In this document: positions 55,405-63,320 of the stretch, piece by piece
Layout of the letters: every line of letters begins with the position of its first letter
Position numbering within the stretch: the first letter of the stretch is position 1
Assembly (NCBI RefSeq): GCF_000744095.1
Contig: NZ_JQLI01000008.1
Location: 1,736,001-1,800,000 of the forward strand
Source: Cupriavidus necator A5-1
GTDB taxonomy: Bacteria; Pseudomonadota; Gammaproteobacteria; Burkholderiales; Burkholderiaceae
Length of the DNA: 64,000 bases
Direction of reading: 5' to 3'
Notes under the pieces: generated by a model
The model's database searches: none
What the model saw: the letters and a program-made list of their open reading frames with translations, nothing else
Told to the model about the DNA's origin: nothing
Made by a program: the position numbers and the translations under genes

Positions 55405-56817
55405 TCAGAGCAGCTTGCCGGGGTTCATGATCCCGGCCGGATCGAACACGGCCTTGATCTCGCGCATCAGCCTCAGTTCCAGCGGGTCCTTGACCGCGAG
55501 GAAGGCGTGGCGCTTGAGCTGGCCGATTCCGTGCTCGGCGCTGATACTGCCGCCATAGCGCATCACTTCGTCCAGCACCGCGTCGGTCACCGCATCGCCT
55601 TGCGTGGCCGCCCAGTCCTTCGGTGCACCGGCCGGGCGCGACAGGTTGTAGTGCAGGTTGCCGTCGCCGAAGTGTCCGAAGATAAACGGCCGGATGGCCG
55701 GATCCAGCGCGCGCAGCCGGGTTGCCATCGAGGTCATGAACGCCGGGATCTGCTCGATCGGCAGCGACACGTCGTGCTTCAGGTGCGAGCCGTCGGCGCG
55801 TTGCGCTTCTGATATCTCCTCGCGCAGTTTCCACAGCGCCTGCAGTTGCGCCAGCGAGGCGGACACTGCGGCATCGAGGCACAGTTCGCGTTCCAGCGCT
55901 TCGCCGATCACGCGTTCGAGCAGCGCGTTGAGCGCGTCCGCATCGGTGGTATCGGCCAATTCCACCAGCACGTAGGCGGGGTAGCGCTGCGCGAACGGTT
56001 CCTGCACGCCTTCCGCGTGCGTGAGCACCAGGTCCAGGCAATCGCCGGTAAAGAACTCGAAAGCCTGCAGGCGCGCGCCGCATTGCTCGAACAGCAGTTC
56101 ATAGAGTTCCAGCGACTGCGCCGGCGAGGCCACCGCCGCCAGCACCACGCTGCGCGTGTCGGTGCGCGGGAACAGCCGCAGCACGGCCGCGGTGATCACG
56201 CCCAGCGTGCCTTCCGATCCGATCAGCAACTGCTTCAGGTCGTAGCCGGTGTTGTCCTTGCGCAGCGTGCGCAGGCCATGGAACACCTCACCGTTGGGCA
56301 GCACCGCTTCCACGCCGAGCACCAGCTCGCGCGCCATGCCATAGCGCACCACGTTCACGCCGCCGGCATTGGTCGCCAGGTTGCCGCCGATCTGGCAGGA
56401 GTCTTCCGCCGCCAGCGACAGCGGCAGCAGGCGGTTGGCGTCTTCCGCGGCGCGGCGCAGGTTGCCGAGGATGCAGCCGGCCTCGGCGACCATGGTGTTG
56501 GCGATAGTATCGAGCGAGCGCACCGCGTTCATGCGGTCCAGGCTCAGCACCACGTTCTGCGCCTGCGCATCGGGCGTGGCGCCGCCGCACAGGCCGGTGT
56601 TGCCGCCGCGCGGCACCACCGGCACCGCCGCCTGTTGGCACAACGCGAGGGCGCGCGACACCTCATCCACCGTGCGCGGCCGTACCACGGCCTGGGCCTG
56701 GCCGCGGTAGATGCCGCGCCAGTCCGACAGCCACGGAGCGATGTCGTCGGGGTTGGTCAGGACGGTGTCGGCGCCGAGGGCCTCGGTGAGCCGTTGCGCG
56801 AATTGGCTGGTTTGCAT
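55405..56817 (-). CDS. FAD-linked 2-hydroxyacid dehydrogenase (GlcD / D2HGDH family)
   Basis: 470 residues. FAD_binding_4 (PCMH) fold with PRGGNTGLCGGATP and GGNLATNAGGVNVVRYG, and a C-terminal FAD-oxidase domain with FGHFGDGNLHYNLSRP and EHGIGQLKR. It oxidises a D-2-hydroxyacid (D-lactate, glycolate or D-2-hydroxyglutarate); the specific one cannot be told here. The GntR gene is directly upstream on the same strand (15-nt gap), which suggests regulation by it, and lutAB lie nearby. Confidence 0.93.
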   Translation of the reverse strand: MQTSQFAQRLTEALGADTVLTNPDDIAPWLSDWRGIYRGQAQAVVRPRTVDEVSRALALCQQAAVPVVPRGGNTGLCGGATPDAQAQNVVLSLDRMNAVRSLDTIANTMVAEAGCILGNLRRAAEDANRLLPLSLAAEDSCQIGGNLATNAGGVNVVRYGMARELVLGVEAVLPNGEVFHGLRTLRKDNTGYDLKQLLIGSEGTLGVITAAVLRLFPRTDTRSVVLAAVASPAQSLELYELLFEQCGARLQAFEFFTGDCLDLVLTHAEGVQEPFAQRYPAYVLVELADTTDADALNALLERVIGEALERELCLDAAVSASLAQLQALWKLREEISEAQRADGSHLKHDVSLPIEQIPAFMTSMATRLRALDPAIRPFIFGHFGDGNLHYNLSRPAGAPKDWAATQGDAVTDAVLDEVMRYGGSISAEHGIGQLKRHAFLAVKDPLELRLMREIKAVFDPAGIMNPGKLL

Positions 56818-56832
56818 GATGGCGGTGTCGTC

Positions 56833-57591
56833 TTAAGAAAGGGAAGGGCGGGCGGGATCCGTTGCGGCAGTCGCACCCGGCGTATCGGCGGCACGCGGGC
56901 GCAATGTCAGTCCCAGCCGGCGGGCGGCGCATTGCAGGTGCGTGACTGCGGCCGCGCGCGCTGCGGTGGCATCGCCGCGGCGAATGGCGTCGACGATGGC
57001 TTCATGCTCGGCATGCACGCTTTCGGCCAGTCCGGCCTGGCGCAGCGTATTGGCGCGCGCGGTGGCGACGGCCTGGTGCAGCTGCAGGTTCAGGTACTGC
57101 AGCAGCTGGCGGTAGTAGGGGTTGTGCGTGGCGGCAGCGATGCCGATATGGAAGGCCGCGTCGATATCGGCGGCGGGCTGTGGGTCATAGAGATGGGCAT
57201 GCAGGCGCTGCAGCAGCGCACTCAGCGTGTCCACGTCCTGGTCGGTGCGGCGCACCGCGGCCAATGCGGCGGCGGCGCCTTCCAGGTCGATGCGCAGGTC
57301 GTACAGGTCGGCCAGCTCGGCGGCATCGATATCCGGCTCGCGCGGCAATTGGAAGCCCGCGGCGCCGGTGCGCGAGCGCACCGTGCAGCCGACGCCCTGG
57401 CGCGTTTCCACAAAACCCTGCGAGCGCAGGTGTTCGGTGACTTCGCGGATCACAGCGGCGCTGACGCCGTACTGCTCGGCGAGCTGGCGGCCGGTAGGCA
57501 AGCGGGTGCCGACCGGGTAGGCGCCGCTCTCGATGTCGGCGCGCAGCTGGCGGGTGACCTGTTCGGTAAGGGTAATGGCACGGGTTCGCAT
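56833..57591 (-). CDS. GntR/FadR-family transcriptional regulator
   Basis: 252 residues from the ATG at 57591. N-terminal wHTH (ITLTEQVTRQLRADIESGAY, RQLAEQYGVSAAVIREVTEHLRSQGF) and an FCD helical domain with DLYDLRIDLEGAAAALAAV and the metal-type HEAIVDAIRRGDA. A perfect TATAAT (57601-57606) sits only 9 nt before the ATG, so the mRNA may be leaderless. It is upstream of and probably controls the FAD oxidase gene, in the LldR/GlcC manner. Confidence 0.92.
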   Translation of the reverse strand: MRTRAITLTEQVTRQLRADIESGAYPVGTRLPTGRQLAEQYGVSAAVIREVTEHLRSQGFVETRQGVGCTVRSRTGAAGFQLPREPDIDAAELADLYDLRIDLEGAAAALAAVRRTDQDVDTLSALLQRLHAHLYDPQPAADIDAAFHIGIAAATHNPYYRQLLQYLNLQLHQAVATARANTLRQAGLAESVHAEHEAIVDAIRRGDATAARAAAVTHLQCAARRLGLTLRPRAADTPGATAATDPARPSLS

Positions 57592-57726
57592 GGGTGCCAA
57601 TTATAAGGTTTGCTGGTTATCTGAAAACTAAGGGTAAACCAGAGGGTGATTCGTAGCGCGGCCACCAAAGCAAAACGCGCGGACTGCCGTGGCCGGCCGC
57701 CCGCGCGTCGTTCCCGCTTGCCGTGC

Positions 57727-58512
57727 TCAGGCGGCGGCTTCGGATACGTAGCCCATGCCGCGCGAGATCTGCAGCGCGGTGTCCTTCAGGTTCTGCAGCC
57801 AGCTGTCCTGCAGCCGGTCGGCCGGCGCCGACAGCGACAGCCCGGCCACCAGCCGGCGCGAATCGTCATAGATGCCGGCGGCGATGCAGCGCACGCCCAG
57901 TTCCAGCTCTTCGTTGTCGCGCGCGTAGCCGTTGGCGCGGACCCAGTTCAGTTCGCGCTCCAGCTTGGTCAGGTCGGTGATCGAGGTGCGGGTGTGGCCG
58001 GCCAGCCCGGTGCGGGTGGCGTAGTTGCGCACGCGTGCACTCTCGTCAGCCGCCAGGAACAGCTTGCCGACCGAAGTCAGGTGCAGCGGGGCGCGGCCGC
58101 CGATGGCGCGCACCACCTGCATGCCCGAGCGCTCGCTGTAGGCGCGCTCGATATAGACGATCTCGTCGCCCTGGCGCACCGACAGGTTGACGGTCTGGCC
58201 GGTGACACGGTGCAGCGCGCGCATCGGCGCCAGCGCCGCGTCACGCACGGACAGGCGTGCCTTGACCAGATTGCCCAGTTCCAGCAGGCGCATGCCGAGC
58301 CGGTAGCTGCCCGGATCGGAGCGGTCCACGAAACGGCAGGCCACCATGTCGTTCAGGATGCGGTGGGCGGTGGAAGGATGCAGCCCCGTGGCTAGTGAAA
58401 GCTCCTTCAGGCTGACCGGATCGGCGTGCTGCGCGAGGGCGTCCAGCAGGGTCATCATGCGCTCGATGACCTGGATGGACGTCTTGCCGGGTGACTTGTC
58501 TGCGTCGGACAT
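57727..58512 (-). CDS. IclR-family transcriptional regulator
   Basis: 261 residues. N-terminal wHTH (SIQVIERMMTLLDALAQHAD, LKELSLATGLHPSTAHRILNDM) and the IclR effector domain (APMRALHRVTGQTVNLSV, GVRCIAAGIYDDSRRLVAGLSLSAP). Divergent from lutA with a 236-nt gap carrying a TGAAA/TTTCA dyad. It may regulate lutAB or the oxidase. Confidence 0.93.
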   Translation of the reverse strand: MSDADKSPGKTSIQVIERMMTLLDALAQHADPVSLKELSLATGLHPSTAHRILNDMVACRFVDRSDPGSYRLGMRLLELGNLVKARLSVRDAALAPMRALHRVTGQTVNLSVRQGDEIVYIERAYSERSGMQVVRAIGGRAPLHLTSVGKLFLAADESARVRNYATRTGLAGHTRTSITDLTKLERELNWVRANGYARDNEELELGVRCIAAGIYDDSRRLVAGLSLSAPADRLQDSWLQNLKDTALQISRGMGYVSEAAA

Positions 58513-58579
58513 AGGTGGAAATGGGAGGAATGTTGCGATGCGGCAATCTTGAGCGTCTGCCTGATTCTATCTCGCATCG

Positions 58580-58601
58580 TGAAAATTTCAATAGGTGAAA
58601 T
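58580..58601. promoter_or_regulatory. Candidate operator between iclR and lutA
   Basis: TGAAAATTTCA is a perfect dyad, overlapping ATTTCA-ATAGG-TGAAAT, also perfect. Two overlapping dyads in the divergent gap fit an autoregulated IclR site. Confidence 0.5.
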
Positions 58602-58748
58602 GACATTACGGTAAGAAACGGGCCGTGAGGTCGCCGCGTAAAGTGCTGTTCATTGCACCGGATTCACGTTTTTGCTGAACCGTTTGTGCGCCACGCGCGG
58701 CGCCAAGCGCGCATAATTGCGGGGTTTCGGGGTCTGGAGAAGCAAACA

Positions 58749-59474
58749 ATGCGAGTCGGTCTGTTCGCCACCTGCCTGGTGGACCTGATGCGTCCGGAAA
58801 TCGGCTTTTCGGTGCTCAAGCTGCTGGAAGCCGCCGGCTACGAGGTCATGGTGCCCGAGGCGCAGACCTGCTGCGGCCAGCCGGCCTACAACTCGGGCGA
58901 GCGCCGCGTGTCGCGCAACCTGGCGGAGAAATTCCTGCGCGAGTTCGAGATGTTCGACTACATCGTGGTGCCGTCCGGCAGCTGCGGCGGCATGATCCGC
59001 CACCACTACGCCGACCTGCTGGGCGACGACCCTGAGCTGAACGGCCGCTACGAGCGCCTGCGCGAGCGCGTGTTCGAGCTGACCGAATTCCTGGTCAACG
59101 TGGCGAAGATCGAAGTGCTGCCGTCCTCATTCGCCGGCCACGTCACCTACCACGACTCCTGCTCCGGCCTGCGCGAGCTCGGCGTCAAGCAGCAGCCGCG
59201 TGAACTGCTGGCGCGCCTGCCCGGCGTGCAGCTCACCGAGATGAAGGACTGCGAGGCCTGCTGTGGTTTTGGCGGCACCTTCTCGGTCAAGTACGGCGAT
59301 ATCTCGACGGCGATCGTCGACGAGAAGTGCGCCAATATCAAGGCCAGCGGTGCCGAGGCGGTGGTGCTGGGCGACCTGGGTTGCATCCTCAATATCGAAG
59401 GCCGCCTGCGCCGCACCGGCGACAGCCGCACGCGCGTGCTGCATATCGCCCAGGTCCTTGCGGGTGATGCCTGA
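58749..59474 (+). CDS. lutA: Lactate-oxidation iron-sulfur protein LutA
   Basis: 241 residues of the LutA/YkgE (CCG-domain) family. Two cysteine-rich CCG motifs: TCCGQPAYNSG with VPSGSCGGMIRHHY in the first half and CCGFGGTFSVKY with LGDLGCILNIEG in the second. Part of the L-lactate oxidation complex. The ATG at 58749 has TGGAGAAG before it; longer in-frame readings lack support. It heads lutA-lutB with a 31-nt gap. Confidence 0.93.
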   Translation: MRVGLFATCLVDLMRPEIGFSVLKLLEAAGYEVMVPEAQTCCGQPAYNSGERRVSRNLAEKFLREFEMFDYIVVPSGSCGGMIRHHYADLLGDDPELNGRYERLRERVFELTEFLVNVAKIEVLPSSFAGHVTYHDSCSGLRELGVKQQPRELLARLPGVQLTEMKDCEACCGFGGTFSVKYGDISTAIVDEKCANIKASGAEAVVLGDLGCILNIEGRLRRTGDSRTRVLHIAQVLAGDA

Positions 59475-59505
59475 CAATCAGCCCTGACCTCCGGAAGACG
59501 CCACG

Positions 59506-60918
59506 ATGCAAGTCCACAGCATGGAATTCAAGGCACGCGCCGGCCAGAAGCTGGCTGACCAGCGCCTGCAGCAGAACCTGAAGAAGCTCTCGACCAAGTT
59601 CGTCACCGCGCGCGCCGATGCGATCCGCGATATCGACTTCGATGCCACGCGCGAGGCGCTGAAGGAACGGCGCAACCGCGCGCTGGAAAACCTCGACGTC
59701 TGGCTGGCCACCTTCGAAGAAAACGCAACCAAGCGCGGCGCCACGGTGCTGTTCGCCGAAACCACCGCGGACGCCGCGCGCCTGGTCGCCGAGATCGCGC
59801 AGAAGCACGGCGTGAAGAAGGTCATCAAGAGCAAGTCGATGGTGACCGAGGAGATGCGCCTGAACGAGGTGCTGGGCGAGATGGGCGTGCAGAGCATCGA
59901 GACCGATCTCGGCGAGTACATCCTGCAGATCAACGACTCGGAACCGCCGTCGCACATCATTGCGCCCGTGGTGCACAAGGACAAGGATGAGATCGCCGAC
60001 CTGTTTGCCCGCGTCCACCACAAGCCGCGCCTGACCGAGATCCCGGAGATGACGCGCGAGGCGCGCGAAGTGCTGCGCCCCGAGTTCCTGAGCGCCGACA
60101 TGGGCGTCACCGGCGGCAACTTCATCATCGCCGAGACCGGCTCGGTGGCGGTTGTCACCAACGAGGGCAACGAGGGCATGTGCACGGTGATGCCGCGCGT
60201 GCACGTGGCCGTGACCGGGATCGAGAAGGTGTTGCCCACGCTGGAAGACCTGGCCACGGTGATGCGGCTGCTGCCGCGCTCGGCGACCGGCCAGGCAATC
60301 TCCAACTACTTCTCGCTGCTGACCGGCCCGCGCGCCGAAGGCGAGCGCGACGGCCCGGAGCATATGTATTTCGTGCTGGTCGATGGCGGCCGCACCGGGC
60401 TGATCGGCGGCGACTTCCAGGAAATGTTGCGCTGCATCCGCTGCGGGGCGTGCATGAACCACTGCCCGGTCTATCAAAAGATCGGTGGCCATGCTTATGG
60501 CTGGGTTTATCCCGGTCCGATGGGCAGCGTGCTGACGCCGAGTTACGTGGGCCTTGCCAATGCCGTGGACCTGCCGCAGGCGGCAACGATGTGCGGCGAG
60601 TGCAATCGCGTATGCCCGGCTTCGATCCCGCTGTCCGACCTGCTGCGCAAGCTGCGCGAGAAGCAGATGGAGCGAGGGCTGCGCCCGTGGCAGGAGCGGT
60701 TCGCGCTGCAGGCCTGGGGCTACGTGGCCAGGCGCCCCGAGCTGTATGCCTTTGCGACCCGCATCGGCGCCTGGCTGCTGGGCCGCATGGGCGGCCGCAA
60801 CAAGCTGATCGCCAGCCTGCCGATGGCCGGCAAGGGCTGGACCGCAACCCGCGACATGCCGGCGCCTTCAGGCCGCACGTTCCGCGAACTCTACAAGGAA
60901 AGGAGGGCGCGTTCATGA
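59506..60918 (+). CDS. lutB: Lactate-oxidation iron-sulfur protein LutB
   Basis: 470 residues of the LutB/YkgF family. A LUD domain fills the first ~300 residues (GGNFIIAETGSVAVVTNEGN). Two 4Fe-4S clusters follow, CIRCGACMNHCPVY and CGECNRVCPASIPL, then the LutB C-terminal region. With LutA it oxidises L-lactate in species with the full LutABC complex. It overlaps the next gene by 4 nt (ATGA). Confidence 0.94.
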   Translation: MQVHSMEFKARAGQKLADQRLQQNLKKLSTKFVTARADAIRDIDFDATREALKERRNRALENLDVWLATFEENATKRGATVLFAETTADAARLVAEIAQKHGVKKVIKSKSMVTEEMRLNEVLGEMGVQSIETDLGEYILQINDSEPPSHIIAPVVHKDKDEIADLFARVHHKPRLTEIPEMTREAREVLRPEFLSADMGVTGGNFIIAETGSVAVVTNEGNEGMCTVMPRVHVAVTGIEKVLPTLEDLATVMRLLPRSATGQAISNYFSLLTGPRAEGERDGPEHMYFVLVDGGRTGLIGGDFQEMLRCIRCGACMNHCPVYQKIGGHAYGWVYPGPMGSVLTPSYVGLANAVDLPQAATMCGECNRVCPASIPLSDLLRKLREKQMERGLRPWQERFALQAWGYVARRPELYAFATRIGAWLLGRMGGRNKLIASLPMAGKGWTATRDMPAPSGRTFRELYKERRARS

Positions 60919-61184
60919 GCGCAGCCAATCAGGAAGCACTGGCGCGCATGCGTGCCGCACTGGACCAGCACTTGGGTGGATCGATGCCCGCGGGCGATCT
61001 GGTACGCGCATGGCGCGAAGCCGGCATCGGGCTGTCGCTGCCGCCGGTCTACGGGCAGGCGATGGAAGAATTGCTGCGGCGGCTGGAGATGTCCGCCGTG
61101 TTTGCGCAGGACAGCTGTTCGTTCTCGAGCTCGGCGGTGACGGATCAGCTGTCGCGCTGGCTGGACAAGGCAGCGACGGTCTGA
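60915..61184 (+). CDS. Unknown small protein (89 aa) in the lut operon
   Basis: Not recognised. It is coupled to lutB by a 4-nt overlap and follows AAAGGAGGGCGC, a strong site, so it is a real member of the operon. The protein is helical and acidic-to-neutral with a Ser-rich C-terminal part (SCSFSSSAVTDQLSRWLDK). It occupies the place where lutC is usual, but at 89 residues it is far too short and has no LUD-domain features. Convergent with the LysR gene, 18-nt gap. Confidence 0.75.
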   Translation: MSAANQEALARMRAALDQHLGGSMPAGDLVRAWREAGIGLSLPPVYGQAMEELLRRLEMSAVFAQDSCSFSSSAVTDQLSRWLDKAATV

Positions 61185-61202
61185 GGCCTTCAGCGCTGCA
61201 CC

Positions 61203-62090
61203 TTAGCGCTTCATCATCCCCGTCAACGTATCCACGAATTCCAGCGACAACCGCGACAGCGGTTCCGTCTGCACATGGAAAATCTGTACCGAGGCATTGA
61301 CGTTGGTGCGCACGGGCACCGCCACGATATTGGGCCAGTCCCCGCCGAACACCGTCATGGCGTCGACCAGGGCGATGCCGGCGCCGGCCTGCGCCAGCGC
61401 GCGCGCCACGTGGGCCTGTTCCACCTGCACCCGCATGTCGGGCTGGTCGCCCTCGTTGCCGAACATCTCGTGCACCAGCAAGCCAAACGGTACGTCCTGT
61501 CCGTAGCCGATCAGGTCCTCGCCGATCAGGTCGGCCGGGCGCACCCACTTTCGCGCGGCCAGGGGATGCCCCAACGGCACCAGCGCCACGATCTCGTTTT
61601 TCACCAGCAGGCGCGCCTCGAGGTTGGGGTGCACCAGCGGCATGTTCGACACCGCCAGGTCCACTTGCCCCGATAGCAGCGCGCGCAGCATATTGCCCGG
61701 AATCTGCGTACGCACCACCACGCGCACCGCCGGGTGCGCGGCGCGGAAACTGGCGATGGCGCGCGGCAGCACGGTCTGGCCGAGGTTGGGGCTGCACGTG
61801 ATGCGCAGGCTGCCGGTGCGGTTGGCGGCAAGGTCCTCGGCAATCTCGTTGACGCGCTCGATCCCTTCATAGACCACGTTCACCTCACCCAGCAGGCGCC
61901 GCGCTTCCGGCGTGGGGTAGAGCCGCCCCTTGGTACGGCGAAACAGCTCGAGGCCGAGGCGTTGTTCGGTGTGCGACATCAGCCGGCTGATGGCCGGCTG
62001 TGACACATAGAGCAACTTGGACGCACCGCTGATCGAGCCGGTCAGCATCACCGCGCGGAACACCTCGATCTGGCGCAGGTTCATTTTCAT
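61203..62090 (-). CDS. LysR-family transcriptional regulator
   Basis: 295 residues. N-terminal wHTH (LRQIEVFRAVMLTGSISGAS, LGLELFRRTKGRLYPTPEAR) and a periplasmic-binding-protein-like effector domain. The sequence resembles regulators of amino-acid and ornithine-type catabolism, which fits the divergent ornithine-cyclodeaminase-family gene, but that link is inferred from position. A TTAAC/GTTAA dyad lies 4 nt from its start codon. Confidence 0.93.
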   Translation of the reverse strand: MKMNLRQIEVFRAVMLTGSISGASKLLYVSQPAISRLMSHTEQRLGLELFRRTKGRLYPTPEARRLLGEVNVVYEGIERVNEIAEDLAANRTGSLRITCSPNLGQTVLPRAIASFRAAHPAVRVVVRTQIPGNMLRALLSGQVDLAVSNMPLVHPNLEARLLVKNEIVALVPLGHPLAARKWVRPADLIGEDLIGYGQDVPFGLLVHEMFGNEGDQPDMRVQVEQAHVARALAQAGAGIALVDAMTVFGGDWPNIVAVPVRTNVNASVQIFHVQTEPLSRLSLEFVDTLTGMMKR

Positions 62091-62094
62091 GGGA

Positions 62095-62109
62095 TTAACC
62101 TGATGTTAA
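62095..62109. promoter_or_regulatory. Candidate LysR box
   Basis: TTAAC-CTGAT-GTTAA is a 5-bp perfect dyad of the T-N11-A class, 4 nt before the LysR start codon. The position fits autorepression. Confidence 0.5.
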
Positions 62110-62318
62110 GGTTGGAGGACATATAAGCATATGACAGTCAATGGCGCCATACCTACACTGGACTCCATCGACACACGCTATGTGACCTGGGCCAGGCGCC
62201 GCACCGAGGTGGAATACACCTGCAGCGCGAGGCACGGTGAAAGGGCAAGCGTGGCCGAGATGCGGTGCATTACGCACCCCCGGCGTGCAGGTATTCAATC
62301 TGGAAGACAGGAGACCGT

Positions 62319-63320
62319 ATGAGCGACATCCATCTCACCTATATCAACGGCAAGGACATCGCCCGGCTGGAACTGACCGACGCCGAAATCCTGGACGCGG
62401 TCGAGCAGGCACTGGTAGCGCAGGGCAACGGCCAGACCGTGATCGAGCCGCGCGTGCACCTGATTCCTGACCCGGCCTTCAACGGCCACTTCAACGTGCT
62501 GCGCGGCTACGTGGCGCCGCTGGGGCTGGCCGGGGTGAAGATCGTCGGCGACTTCGTCGACAACTACAAGCTCGGCCTGCCGTCGGAGATGGCCATGCTC
62601 AACTTGTTCGATCCGCGCACCGGGATTCCGGTGGCGATGGTCGACGCCACCTTCATCACCGATGCCCGCACCGGCGCGCTCACCGCGCTCGGGGCCAAGC
62701 ACCTGGCGCGCCGCAACAGCAAGGTGCTGGGCCATATCGGCGCGCGCGGCACCTCGTACTGGAACGTGCGCCTGCTCGACAGCCTGTTCGACTTCGACGA
62801 GATCCGCGTGCACTCGCGCCGCCCGGAAAGCCGCAATGCCTTTGCCGCGCGGCTGGAGCGCGATCTCGGCAAGAAGATCGTCATCACCGAAGACTGGGAA
62901 TCGTGCGTGCGCGGCGCCGACATCGTGGTCGAGGCCTCGCGCCTGGAACGCCCGACGCCGATGCTCAAGACCGAATGGATCAAGCCGGGCGCCTTCGTCG
63001 TGCCCTACGGCACCATGAGCGCGGTCGAGTTGTCGCTGACCGACATCATGACCAAGATGGTGGTCGACGACTGGGGCCAGTGCAAGGGCGGCATGTTCGG
63101 TTCGCTGCGTGCGCATGTGGAAGCGGGCAAGCTGTCGGAACAGACGCTCTATGCCGAGCTCGGCGAGATCGCCGCCGGCCGCAAGCCGGGCCGTCAGAGC
63201 GACGATGAGACCAACCTGTTCTGGCATCGCGGCCTGTCGCTGAGCGATATCGCGCTTGGCCACGCCATCCTGAAGAAGGCCGAGCAGCGCGGGCTGGGCC
63301 AGAAGCTGGTCTACGCATGA
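62319..63320 (+). CDS. Ornithine cyclodeaminase / mu-crystallin family protein
   Basis: 333 residues. LGLAGVKIVGDFVDNYKLGL, the Rossmann region around GHIGARGTSYWNVRLLDSLF, and VDATFITDARTGALTALGAKHLA are family-typical. Members include ornithine cyclodeaminases, ketimine reductases and alanine dehydrogenases, all NAD(P)-dependent. The ATG at 62319 follows AAGACAGGAGACCGT. It overlaps the next gene by 4 nt. Which substrate applies is uncertain. Confidence 0.9.
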   Translation: MSDIHLTYINGKDIARLELTDAEILDAVEQALVAQGNGQTVIEPRVHLIPDPAFNGHFNVLRGYVAPLGLAGVKIVGDFVDNYKLGLPSEMAMLNLFDPRTGIPVAMVDATFITDARTGALTALGAKHLARRNSKVLGHIGARGTSYWNVRLLDSLFDFDEIRVHSRRPESRNAFAARLERDLGKKIVITEDWESCVRGADIVVEASRLERPTPMLKTEWIKPGAFVVPYGTMSAVELSLTDIMTKMVVDDWGQCKGGMFGSLRAHVEAGKLSEQTLYAELGEIAAGRKPGRQSDDETNLFWHRGLSLSDIALGHAILKKAEQRGLGQKLVYA

